From Lithospermum erythrorhizon (lineage: Eukaryota > Streptophyta > Magnoliopsida > Boraginales > Boraginaceae), in contig JADFUC010002348.1 in assembly GCA_019722365.1 (NCBI GenBank), forward strand, positions 1-64,000: DNA of 64,000 nucleotides. Reading direction: 5' to 3'. Each line of letters opens with the position of its first letter. Position 1 is the first letter of the stretch. This document shows positions 23,796 to 35,385 of this stretch, piece by piece. The translations under genes were made by a program, and so were the position numbers. The notes beneath the pieces were generated by a model. That model worked only from the letters and a program-made list of their open reading frames with translations. It ran no database searches and was not told where the DNA came from.

Positions 23796-25614
23796 TAACG
23801 ACCACGCCCGAATACGAGGTTGATTCGCCCGGCAATATGAACATCGAGAGTTCACCGCTAACTGGACTAAAAAATTAATACAAACGTGACTATGCCCGAA
23901 TGGTGATCAAGACCACAATAATATTACTTCACAATTCCATCAATCGCCTGATCATATACAACATATTTTTCTTAATACATGCTTTTGACGCATAAAACAA
24001 GGTACGCGAAGACCGTTGAGGGATCCTAGCCACCTAAATATCGAATCTTGATTTACTAGACTCCATCGCCATAATTTGCTCACTATGATGCCCGACTCTG
24101 GAAAAATATAGCTGGGGGGGTCCCCAAGAGAGAAATAGGAGGAGTGAGCATGGCTTCGTGAATATACTCATATAACAGGGTATATTAAACCACACATATA
24201 AATATGTAATATGGCATAGTAGTGGTAATTGATTTCATTACATTTTATCGTAATTACTGGCATTATCCTTTAGTGGAAGCTCTTTATGATCCTCGTAGTT
24301 TAATATCTTGACCAATTTAATATAATCAACTTACAAAATATTTCCGTAATAACACTATAATATCAAATAGCTCAATACATCACATAAGCAACAATAACTC
24401 TATTTCAGCCCCCTATTAGAGTCTACACCACCCTAATAGAGGGAAAAAAGTCATTACCGTTGCCTCACACACAAACAAGCGAAGACCAACAAAATACACA
24501 TTTCTACATGCTCTACTGCCAAGTAGGCGAACTGCTGACACCTGCCATGAGGAACCGTCATTAGATTGCCTCACACCAAACAGCGAAGACCACACAACAC
24601 TGCTCTCCCTGACGCACAACTCTTCCATTTACCTACATGCAGTAGCCGGACCGCAGCACTTTCAACCTCTCTGGGGAGGGATCAGGGAGCCATGCAATCC
24701 AGTTATAGCGATATCTTGCATGACCGTCGATTCCTTTGAATACCGGATTATAGAACGTCGGATACTAACGATACGTACGATCCGTTATTTTTCGAATACC
24801 GTTGATATGGGGCCGAAATCGATTCTCAAGAATCTGCCGGGAGATATCACGTCCTGATCTGTATGAAATCGTATCCACTTTCATTATATGTCATATCATA
24901 ACATCATACTAATACCATTACAATATCAATAGTGCCATCAAATCATAATTTCACTACTCTCTATATATCTCGTCATTTATCGTCTTAATATCGCCATTCT
25001 TTTCATATATTATTATCAATCATGATTTCACGATTACAATCGGCCCGTCATTATGGTAAAGGTTAATATTACCTTCTTATTAACTATAATATCATCACAT
25101 CTCATAAACTCAACATCATATCAACTTTCATAATCTTACCACATTTTATCATCATGTTATCTTCACACGTAACATCGTAATTCTCAACATTCATTCAAAT
25201 CAATATTGCTATTTAACATAATTTCTCAATAAAATCAATTAGTTCAATCTTGACTCTATTTTTATGCATGTGTACTAGTATCATACTAATTAATCAAAAT
25301 TACTACTAAATCATCTCAATAATTAACTTTCTATATATATATACTACCTTATTAATTATCGTATGTCCAGTACTTGTAATCTTTTTATCATTTATTCACT
25401 TACAGCAATCAAAGTATCTGATACATATTCACATAATGTATGAAGATTATAAAACTTGCTTGATAGGAGAATACACTAATCAAGCCAAATATAACCTTTA
25501 CTACTTGATCACCTATTCGATACTTGACTTTCTCTTCTTGAAACTTGAAAGCAACTTTTAGGAGTATGACTTGGGAGAATTACATGAAAAGAAAAATATG
25601 TGAGGAAAGGGAAG
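23796..25614 (-). repeat. Element E, right LTR, segment 1
   Basis: It begins TGTAACGACCACGCCCGAAT. It matches 5553-6705 and then 19681-20510 without a break, which shows that the D composite is an insertion in the left copy. The match stops at about 25614, where the LTR of C starts, and resumes at 52726. Confidence 0.7.
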
Positions 25615-27662
25615 GGTAGTCGGTCATACGAGTTAGAATCAAGTCTAAGGACACAGAGTCGCCAATCAGGTAGTTATTTCGATTGAAAAGACCACGTGTT
25701 GTTCTTAAATAACTTGATAGCATAACACATCTTAGAAAACGGTTTTAAGAAAATAATCCATCGTGATGGTATTTCCCTAAAGCGCACAAAACACATATAC
25801 AACAATTGTCAAAGTAGTAATAACTTTACATACATTAAAATCTCAAAATAAAACAATATACATTCCAAACTTCAGCCAAAAAACAGCTGTGAGGATCTAC
25901 GGTCACCGTCTACATAAAGCACTTAAACCGATCCCTTTCAGACAAATCGAGAAAGGCGTGCACCACACGTAACTTGGCGCAAATAAAAAATGCCCATGTG
26001 AATAGGGTGTGGTGGAAGCTTAGTAGAAATGCCGAGAGTGAGTAACCCAGCTGCTAGTAGCGTAACATAATGTCGTTAATTTAGAAGAAACATAGATGAA
26101 TTTCAGTACTACAGGATTTAAAGACCATTATAAAATGAAATTATCACTAGCAAGTTAATGATCATGCGTGTAACATAAAGACAACAAATATAGGCTTACG
26201 ATTATCCATAAAATTCATGAGCCAATGTTAAACATGCCATAGTCTAGTAAAATATAACCATAAATTCATGGCCCATCAATGTAATTAAGCAGTGGCAACG
26301 ATACCCAAATAAGGCACAACTCTGCTGACACTGAGTACTACTCGATCCGACCTTCACTTTGACTCGTCGACTCAGCCGTTCAAATCAACTCAAGCTCAAT
26401 CAGCTCAACAACACAATCATCTACGACTCCCGATCAGCTACAACAGCGCAATCGACTCAACTCGATCAACTCTTCAGCGTGATCCCCGGTTTCTAAAGTA
26501 AAGGCGCAATCACGCGCACCGACTGCGAGGGAGAAGCTTATGCCCATGCGACATAAGCTAAACATCACACTGCGTAGCGAGCCAAATACATCTACTCATG
26601 CAGTACAAAGCCCTTTGCATAAGCCTCATGCCGAAGTACAAGGCCATTTCGTCACGCTGCATGCAGTACAAGGCCCTTCACATCGCGCTCGTACGAAATG
26701 CAAGCCCTTCAAGCTGGGCCAATACAACTCATCATATGTCAACAACCCACCAAAAACTCATCTAATGTCAATCCGACTAACAAACATCGACCCAAAATGA
26801 TGATAAACTGTTGGAAATAATAAATGTACACAAACAATCCACAGAAGCATATATAGATGGCACTTATCATCAAATTCAACACATGCAGTAATTAATCTCG
26901 CCGTGGGTTAAATACTCATACATTTCAATCGATCAGTGCCGTTTCACATGCTCAGCTTAATCGCAACATCATAAAAATAAATTACTACTTACTACAATGC
27001 TTAATCCATTTAGTTTCCCTTAACGAAATTCTATTTTAAGTTTATGTCGACAACCACTCAACTTGGGGTTTCAACTTAACCTGCTGCGTTTTAGTTTTTT
27101 ATTTTCGACTCGCAACAATATTTAATTATCAACTTAACAACTCTAAATTTGGAAATATTACTACCTGCGTTTAAATGACTAATAAAATGACAAAATCCGA
27201 CCCTTTATTAATCTAGAACACCACTGCCACCCCCAGTTCAACACTCTAAACAATTTCTAATCGATCAATGATCGATTCCCCAGCTGGGTAATCCGTTTCT
27301 ATGACCTTTGCTAAAAATCAAATACTTAATCAACTTACAAAATCCTGCCTCGGCATCTTTTCTCTCTTCCCGATCAACATCAAAATCACAACATACTCAA
27401 AATAACTAGAACAGTGGATGGAGGTTGGGCGGGATGATATTAGAATGAATTTTAAGTCCGTTTGATTCGCGATTGTTATTTCTCGTTTTTGCATCGCTTG
27501 ATGACAACAACGTTTCAAATGTATTGTTATTTCGTGACATAAATTACTACTCATCTAATCTTAGTACCGGTATATCGATATTGTCCATTATTGATACACG
27601 TCTCTCGGGTCCGCGCTGACGATATATATAATACCATTTAATGGCTTGAAGCGAGGTATTTG
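25615..27662 (-). repeat. Element C, left LTR
   Basis: 25615-27126 matches 30445-31941, with words such as CGGTCATACGAG, AAATAATC.ATCG, CAATATACATTCCAAACTTCAG, TTTCAGTACTAC, ATCATCAAATTCAAC and CGTGGGTTAAATACTC. 27126-27662 matches 51905-52725, with GTTTAAATGACTAATAAAA, CGATCAACATCAAAATC and CTACTCATCTAAT. This copy lacks about 290 bp present in the right LTR (about 52170-52460). The tip lacks the TGTAATGACC start seen at 30445. The open frame at 26540-26800 is chance. Confidence 0.65.
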
Positions 27663-28380
27663 ATCACGCCTAATAAAAATTTAAGCCCTCGAAATTTCAA
27701 CTCAACGACCACGGAAGGACCGCCCAATGCAACGCAGCGGACATCTGACATAGCAAACAAAACAACTCTGACAAGCTAACCTCACTGCCAGAAGAGGATT
27801 CTGGATACTTGACTCATAAGTATGCTTTCCTCAGTTTGATTCACTGTAACACCCCACTTTAAAGTCCTTGCATTGTTCTAAATGCCTTTTCCTTCCGATC
27901 AAATTTCACCGACTTCTCCTCAAGGTGAAGATCTCACTAGAATTTCACTAAATGTAGGAAGCTAGAATGTGGGACTAGGCGCCGAACTCAGAATATACTT
28001 CCTCGAGGCCAAGGAACCATGGAATACATTATGAATTATCTCAAACCCGGAGGCTTGGCATGACAGTACTTCAGGATCCATTCTGCCGAAATCTGCAAAA
28101 CGATCGTGCAACGAGGACTCAATTTCCCACTTTCGCTATTGCATTTACTCCGTTCCCTAGAGAGATACCTAAAAAATACCGATCACAAACTTGAAGCACA
28201 AGTCACTCGGCGATTAGTATATTTCTTACATCGTGTCCTGAGGCCATTTTTGGTCATTGTAACATCCAACTTGATGATCATCTCAGCGACCTTTCAGCTA
28301 ACTTGGAGCCATAAGATTTCTTACCATAAAACCGGCTTCCCGACAAGTGGATTGACACTTTCGCCTTATAACGCCTGAAT
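27663..28380 (-). pseudogene. Integrase C-terminal region remnant of element C
   Basis: On the minus strand the region 28010-28060 reads like the GFEIIHNVFH..S segment, where chromovirus integrases have HNVFHVSMLRKY. The following 27860-27960 region has DRKEKA-like words, where the family has ILDR(K/R)...LR before the chromodomain-like tail. Frames shift at least twice. The sequence next to the LTR (27665-27705) shares AAAAATTT..GCCCTCGAAATTTCAACTC with 11373 of element D, marking the 3' end of the interior. Confidence 0.6.
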
Positions 28381-28830
28381 GATTCTCATCCCACGATACT
28401 AGAAAGCTGTGTCTCGAAGTCCATAAGGCAACTTATCATCAACTCCACGGCTTCGGAACATGCGCTCGGCATATCACTCCAAGGTGCGGATCATCTCTTA
28501 TTGCAATCTGTCGGGGATGGAAAAATGTACTCAATTAACTACGGTCCCCCAGCGTCTTTAAAATCTTGAAGTAAATCTGCGCATCACGCGGTCGGAGATA
28601 ATAAACAACTTTGGAACCCATGCAATCTCACAATACGATCAACATCGTCTTTCTTGTCTCGAGTCCATCCGTCTATTGTCGGTGAGGTGGCGAACTTGAC
28701 AATACGTCACGATCGCTACAAATTTCATCGTTCATACCTCGGCGATCTAGGAAGTCCAATTAAGAAATTCAACTGGTAATATTCTCCCACGTCATTCGGG
28801 GAATCGAGGAAGTGGTATTTCTGGTCAATA
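28381..28830 (-). pseudogene. Integrase core remnant of element C
   Basis: Minus-strand words in order: an IVT.C..VRHL-like segment near 28690-28740, then VPKLFIISDR at about 28585-28625 (the second catalytic Asp setting of the DDE core), RRFTSRF, WGTVVN, and a degraded FHP..D.Q.E.IRTLEYMPSACS at 28450-28530. This order matches Ty3/gypsy integrase. Stops and frame changes make it non-functional. The first catalytic Asp setting is not clear. Confidence 0.65.
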
Positions 28831-28839
28831 CATCTTTCC

Positions 28840-29300
28840 GTCTTCACTGTGACAAAATCAAGCGCGCCTCGCCCTGAAATTCTCTTATTTGGGGATCTCT
28901 CTCAACATTCCGGGCCACCAAGCCAACCTCGGAAATTGCCCTCCACTTGGCAACTGTCTGCGGAGCACAGTATTCTCTATTAAAGATACTATGATTGACC
29001 TCACTGCTGTCACCAAAGCGCCCCCAAGCGTCCACTTTGCAAATTTCACCTTTTTTTTTCGGCACATATGAAACTAGAAATAAAATAGCGATCTAAAGGT
29101 GGGTTGCCTCCCAAATAAGCGCTACATTTAACGTCTTAGCCCGGCGAAGGACTGCGTTCATTATTGAGTGGTGCCTGTGACATGACCACCGTATTTACTC
29201 TTTCCACATGTCACCATAATAATGTTTGGCGTTCACGGGTCGGCGACAGCGAGCCGAATCCTGCTACTCTTTCCGGTGTGCTGTATCTTATGACCACTTT
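28840..29300 (-). repeat. Athila-like module inside element C
   Basis: 28995-29245 matches 42530-42760 of element B in the same orientation: GCGTCCAC.TT..AAATTTCACC, a run of Ts, CACATGAAACTA, GGGTTGCCTCC.AATAAG, TTTAACGTCTT, and GTGTCACCATAATAATGTTT. In B this module lies beside a minus-strand Athila integrase. In C it lies between integrase and gag-side remnants, where RT and protease would be expected. The open frames here are chance. Confidence 0.6.
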
Positions 29301-30424
29301 GAAGTCACAACTGCTCCGATTTTCGGAACTCTGTGATGCTTCACGATATCCACGGATCTAGCGAGCATGGAGTGTGTAGAAGGCTAACTTCGAGCAGATT
29401 TTTAAAAGACTCGGTTGGACAATGCAATGGACCGTCCTCTGCAAAGTCTCCAACTAGAAGGTCCACTAGTGCTTGACTCACATCGTCCCTCTTCATTTCT
29501 CTCTTGGCCGGGCTTGCTAACTGTCTAGGCCTTCGGTGCGGCATTCTCGACTCATGAAAACTAGCGAGGTCATGATGGTCGATTGGCGGATCTCCCAACT
29601 GACCCGTCACGATCTCTGATCTTCTTGGCCAGCCGGTGGTCTGCCTCTGGAAGCGGTGACACATAACTCATTTGAACCGTCTCTAAAACACCCCTCAACG
29701 GATCTACTACCCGAGTCAACGGGATCAAAATCTACCATGCATAGCCGTTACTTTCGAGGGGCAGTAGTTCTCCACAGGAGCAGGCTGAAACTCCACAAAG
29801 ACCACAGGTCCTCTCACCGCAGTCAAACGGCGCAAATTACTCCACCAGATCCACGAGCACCGTCATGAAGTCACTATAAGATGTGAACCGACCTCGGTTC
29901 ACCTACATGTACCTGGCTGAGTATAGTCTCAGTATCTCTAAGCAGAACTTATCGCCTCGATGGGTGTACTGACTCCGAGAATTTCGGGAGGACCTCTCCT
30001 CATAAAGCGATCAAAGCGGCTTACTCTAAGCCTCTCGGCCTCATGATGTGCGCTACCGAATGTGCCGGATCCTCTCACTGCACCACCTCGTCACCAGCCT
30101 TGAAGAGGATCCAGCGGGGAGGCTGCGGATGTGTACTCCTAGAACCTGCTTGTTCTTGCTTGATAGAGTGCCGTCTCGCCCTTTTACCTCGACTATACGT
30201 CGGCCACTTCTGAAAAGCTCTACCCGTAGCACTCTCGGTACTCGAGGCACCTTTTTCATCAGCGCGTGTCGCTCCCAACACGTATCTACCTGGGTGTCCT
30301 TGTAGTCTATGGAAAATGAAAGAAAAGGTCGGACCCACAAAGCTCAAATATCAACAACTCCTTGACCAACTTAGACCTAGGCACATAGCCACAGGACACC
30401 CGCGGAAGATATGGAAACTTTACA
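29301..30424 (-). pseudogene. gag-side remnant of element C, poorly readable
   Basis: This is the interior between the Athila-like module and the leader/primer site. By position on the minus strand it should hold the N-terminal part of the polyprotein. The minus-strand open frames 29341-29664 and 30053-30340 are Arg/Pro/Ser-rich, but no zinc knuckle or other gag signature could be read with confidence. The part 30335-30424 is the untranslated leader, shared with element E at 23690-23780. Confidence 0.35.
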
Positions 30425-30437
30425 GGCTCACGATACC
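30425..30437 (-). other. Primer-binding site of element C
   Basis: The plus strand GGCTCACGATACC(A) gives TGGTATCGTGAGCC on the minus strand, an initiator tRNA-Met type site with a two-base change from TGGTATCAGAGC. It lies a few bases before the LTR, which begins near 30445. Confidence 0.6.
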
Positions 30438-30444
30438 AACATTA

Positions 30445-31941
30445 TAATAATGACCATGCAGAGTCGGCCATACGAGGTTGGAATCGTCCGAGTCGCAGGC
30501 AGAGTCGCCAAATTGATGAATGACTCAATTAGAAAAGACCACTTTGTTAAATAACCTAATAACATAACATACATCACGAGAGGAATAGTTTTAAGAAAAT
30601 AATCAGCGTGGTATTTCCTATATATGAAAACCTCTATATATACTACAAGCTGTCAAAGTATAAAATGACAACACATACAGTCAAATCTCAAAATACAACG
30701 ATATACATTCCAAACTTCAGCAAAACAACAAAAGAAAGGGCTGAGGGGATCTACGGCCACCCGCGTCTGCCAAGCACTTTCAGAGCCAGATCCTGACGAA
30801 ATGAAGCTTGACCCAGTGCACCACATCCTTTGGCATAAATACAAAAAATGTTGCCTTAACAAATAGGTGTAGACAGAGGCTTAGTGAGTACTTATCCTGG
30901 TAATTAACCAGCGCCCTTTCGTGGCGTAACATAGATAGATTTCAGTACTACCGTTTAAAGACCATTATAAGATAAAGAGTGATTATCATTAGCAAGTTCA
31001 TGATCATCGTGCAGCATAGGTATACAAATGCCGATACGATTATCATAAATTCACTTAAGCCAATCAATTAAACATCGTAGTCTAGTAAATAACATCTGTG
31101 TGTCATCTCAAAATAAAAGTGGCAACAATACTCAAAATAAAATCAAAAACTCTACAGAAACAACACTAGTACTACCGATCCCACAACTAAATAGCTAAAT
31201 CAGCTGCTTGAATTCAAATAACTTCAGCTTCAGTATTTCAGCAATCGCGATCAATGACTCGATCAACTCAGCAGCAATCTGATCAACTCCAGCTCAATGA
31301 ACTCAACAACTCGACATGATCGATTTCTACAACTAAAGGCATGTAATCAGCAACCTCAACTAGCGAGGGGAGAAACTTGTAATCATAGGCATAAGCTAAG
31401 CTTATCACATAAGTAATGAGGCGAATCATTGACTCTGTGCACAAAGTACAAGAGCACATACGCTCATGCAGTACAAGGCCACTAAATCGCATTTCTTACC
31501 GAGTAGAAGGCCATAGCTGGGTAATACAACTCGTCATGTCAACAACCCATAAAAACTCATCTAATGTCCGACCAACAACATCCACGATCTCAGAAATGAT
31601 GGCCCAACGACCTTGGAAATCAACTCGGTACACAAACAATCACAAAAAATATAGATAACATGCTCACTAATCATCAAATTCAACACTTACAGAAAGTAAA
31701 TTAATCTACCGTGAGTTAAATACTCTTTCGCTGTGAGCGTCTCGCCCCTGTCCAGTCAGTGCCGTTCCCACAGCCTAATAATCACAGCGCATCCGCCAAA
31801 AATAAAATTACTGCTACTTACTACAATCCCGTTTTGGTTTCCACTTAACAATTACATTTGGGGTTTAGGTCAACTACTCAGTTTCGAACAGCCACTTAAC
31901 CACATTTAGTTTTTTATTTTTCCAACTGCAATGATATTTAA
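30445..31941 (-). repeat. Element C, right LTR, segment 1
   Basis: Partner of 25615-27126. The last part (31850-31941) matches 27010-27126 through the words TTTGGGGTTT and TTTTAGTTTTTTATTTT and the A-rich end AATATTTAAT. It stops exactly where the LTR of A begins (TGTAATAAC at 31942). Confidence 0.7.
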
Positions 31942-34822
31942 TGTAATAACAAGTTCAGGTTATTTCGATAATATTATTAATTAAGTAAAAAAAATTTATT
32001 GGGCCGATTACATTTATAATTTAGTAGTAGCGGAATAATAAAATTGAGGTTAGGTTAGATCATTAAATGGATTCGATAGCGATTGATTAGGGCACAAACT
32101 CACATTACCTTTCAGGGAACTTAAGTGTTAAGTAATCTCATCCTTATTGTTTAGGATTTAAGATTCCCAAATCCCTTCCAAGTTTTCAGCAATCATCAAT
32201 AAAAATAGCTGAGGAAATTTAAGTGCGGGAAATAAACGAGACACAAGAAAATTTTTATCTGAGGTTCCTTGATGTAGATAGTGCACGTCCATTCTTCTTC
32301 AGAATCCACTAATAAACCCGGAAAGATCATTTACAAGCCTACCACTAGCTATAATCCATATTTGAGTGATATTTTTCTTATACACGAGAAATCTCAACCT
32401 ATCAGAAAAAAAGATAAACTATTGCGAGAGCAAAGCCCCATATTGTGATAATATTAAGAGACCTAATATTATTCTAGGATGAATTTTCTCTATTCTATGT
32501 ATTTGTGTGATAAATAAAACACATGAAATCATCCCTATGTTATATAAACTATAGACTATTAATACTATATGTTTTTTCTTGGGCTCAGTCTTAGCGCCTT
32601 TGAAATAAAACCTACCAGAATTTAAAAAGAGATATATCCTAAGTTAGACTCAGGAATTGAAATAATTAGAGCCAAAACCGTCTCAAGTGGGTCTTCAATT
32701 TCAACACTTATCATCCACTATTCACACAAGAAACACAAATATCTCTCTTCCTTACCATTTCGGCGAGACCCCCTTGAGCTCAAAAGATAGAAAATTTCTG
32801 TCTTCCATTTCTTCATTTGTTGCGAATAAGATCTCAACAGTTTGCATAAAACTATCATCTGAGGGTAGGAGAAGAGGAGGAAGGAAAGAAGTTAGAGTTT
32901 GAGTTGATTTTTACATTTTGACTTTTTGTTTACTTTTGTCGTAACAAATTTTTATGATGTTTAAGTTTGTATGGGTTCTATGATGATTAATAGCGATTAA
33001 TTCATAATTTAGAGGTTGTTTGAGGATGTTATGGTCGAGTTGTTTTCTAGGTTTCAGTTGACTTCTTGGTTGATATTTTTCTAAGACTTTTAAATGTAGG
33101 GAGTTAATTTGGGGGCACTTATTATATAGTTATTGTGAGGATTAAAAATTAACGTTAATTGATTAAGGAGTTAGGTTGAAAAGTCGTTGTAAGGTTGGGT
33201 TATAATTATTACGGACTATAGGTTGTTAATTGGACTTGTGGGTTAAAATATAATGACTTCTAATTTGATATGAAGTATTGCGAAAAAGTAATAAGGTGCA
33301 GGTGCGGGGGAATGGTGGGTTGTATCAGCGGAATTATTAATTAAGTTATTTATCTGTCATTTAGACCGTTTAGAAATAGTTCTAAGTAGTGTATCTTCTA
33401 CCAAACTGTGTGATCTTGATTATTTTTAGATGTTGATGAAGAACATTAAATTGTACATTAATGAAGGTTTTTGTGTTAATACTTGAGGTGAGTACTTATC
33501 TCAGGTGTTACCTTGATAATATACATGTAATGATATGATTATGTGATGATTGTATTCTCTCACGTTGGCCTTGAGGTAAGTAATGGCAGACTCCCAACTT
33601 TATATTCGATTTCTATAGCCTTGCTCGGCACTTTTAATATTTTGTGGCCTTGTCGGCCTTTTTATGTCATGGCGGCATGGTTTACGTGATTGATTTCGTT
33701 CCAGATGTTTAGTTGTGTGCTTTAATATTGTTTGGGAGTGGTTGGTTGGGTTATGCGTGGCTTTGGGGCCATTATGATATGACCCTATAGTTGGGATAAT
33801 TAGGGGTTAGGTGTCTCGCTTTCTTACTTAAGGATGTCTTGTATTTATTGGCCTTATAGCAATTATGAATACGATTGTGCCTGCTCTGCAAGTGTAAATG
33901 CGGTGTGCCTTATACTTAAACCGCCATAATGCTGGTTGGCCTCTTGTGTGCAAATGCAGGTTGTGCCTGCTTTGTGTATAAGTGCGGTTTGGCCTGCTTG
34001 TTATAAGTGCGGTTTGGCAGCCTTGCCCGGTATTGCATAAGTCACGAGTGTGATTATGATTGAATGATTCATTCTAGACGGATTGAGCATATGCGCATTA
34101 AGAGTTGTATATAATTAGGTAGGGATATGAGATAAATGGTTTGATGACTAGAGTTATAGTCGTTGTTGAGGATACATCTAGAGTGATTGGTAACTTTCAC
34201 ACATGAAACTTTCTATTATATCTTCATATGCTTGATGTACAGGACTTTCTTTGGAAGTATATTTAGCATGACCTTATTTGATGCAGGATATATCAGATAT
34301 GTATTCATATTTGACTATTATAATAATTCTGTCGTTCGTATTGGTTTGAATTCGCCCCCGTGTTAAGTTTTCACGCACTAAGGCTTGGCGGCTTACGCCC
34401 TTTTTTAAGCTATGGGCGGCATTTCATTGTGCGAGGTTGGCGATTGAGCCAGAGTTTGTTCAGTGGCTAGTGAGCATCGGAGGATCTCGCATTCTCATTT
34501 GATGTATTTATGACGATTTTGATTGCTCAGTATTTTCCTTTTCAAACTTTGTCGGAAATTATTTTTGTATTCATCTGATACTTATTCTCGTTGTTGCCTT
34601 GCCGGCATTACTTTCAAAGTAGGATATGTTGTGTATATATATATAGGTTGTAGTTGATTTGAATATCACGATGGATTGTAAATTTAAAAAGCATTTTGAT
34701 TGAGAAGTTTATTGTAATCAACTTTTGGATGAAGCAGTAGTTTTAAGCGATTCGTCCGTCGGTTTGGTGACTCTAGTGATCGGATATAATTCTCCCTCGA
34801 TGCGACAGGCGAGGTCGTTACA
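31942..34822 (+). repeat. Element A, 5' LTR
   Basis: It starts TGTAATAAC and ends GAGGTCGTTACA, directly before the primer site. It is collinear with 49476-51885: TTTCGATAATATTATTAATT (31966, 49500), CACAAATATCTC (32735, 49707), TGATATTTTTCTAAGACTTTT, AATAAGGTGCAG, CTTTGGGGCC, GACTAGAGTTATAGTCGTTGTTGAG, and CACGATGGATTGTAAATTT. About 700 bp (32190-32690) has no counterpart in the 3' LTR, so this LTR probably carries an extra insertion or the other a deletion. The open frame at 32687-32902 is not conserved in the other LTR. Confidence 0.8.
33880..34030 (+). repeat. LTR minisatellite of element A (5' copy)
   Basis: Imperfect tandem units of about 30 bp built on AAGTGCGGTTTGGCCT(T)..., repeated roughly four times. 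The 3' LTR has the same array at 50940-51125 with about five to six units, so unit number differs between the LTRs. Confidence 0.6.
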
Positions 34823-34826
34823 ATTT

Positions 34827-34837
34827 TGGTATCGAGC
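34827..34837 (+). other. Primer-binding site of element A
   Basis: TGGTATCGAGC lies four bases after the LTR end. It is one deletion away from TGGTATCAGAGC, the complement of the 3' end of initiator tRNA-Met used by Tekay/Del chromoviruses. Confidence 0.75.
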
Positions 34838-34957
34838 TTAGGTTTTGATTACTTGGGTTATCGTGTGGTTGTGTGTCGACTTGTTTTCTTTAGTCGTTGT
34901 GAGGTGGTGTCTCACCCAAAGTGAGTCTTTTCTTTTGTTCTGCGTAGGCGGTGAGGG

Positions 34958-35385
34958 ATGCCACCAGTCGTGGAGGGGTGGGCAGGAGGTGCCGGGGGGT
35001 AGGCCGGAGGGTAGGGGTAGGCGTAGATGGGTATGGCGTGGACCGGCGAGGTCCGGAGGTGCATTCTTGGCATGTTGAGGGAGGAGGTAGACCTCGTGGG
35101 AGGTGTAAATCTTTCGGTGGGTGAGGCGGCGGAGTCGAATTCGAGGTAAGTTGTTTGACGATTCCCAGAGGGATCCTCACACGAAGTTTCAGAGGGATTC
35201 CTTGACAGGTTAAATCAGTTACATGTGAAGTCCATTTTTGACGATGGGATTGTAGGCGAGATGAGAGTCAAGTTGCTACTTATAGACTTCGGAGAGTGCC
35301 CGTGGCGGGGTGGGAGGAACACGAGTGGGTCGCCAGCTGAGAGGGGAGATTCATGTTTCACAGGGAAGGCGATTTGTTGAGCTTT
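34958..35385 (+). pseudogene. gag of element A, N-terminal part
   Basis: ATG CCA CCA at 34958 opens a frame that, after a single missing base, reads Arg/Gly-rich (RRGG..RR..G), as does the MPPRR-type N-terminus of Tekay/Del gag. The downstream sequence is G-rich and broken by stops. It is cut at 35385 by the LTR of element B and continues at about 45349. Capsid motifs were not recognised. Confidence 0.55.
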
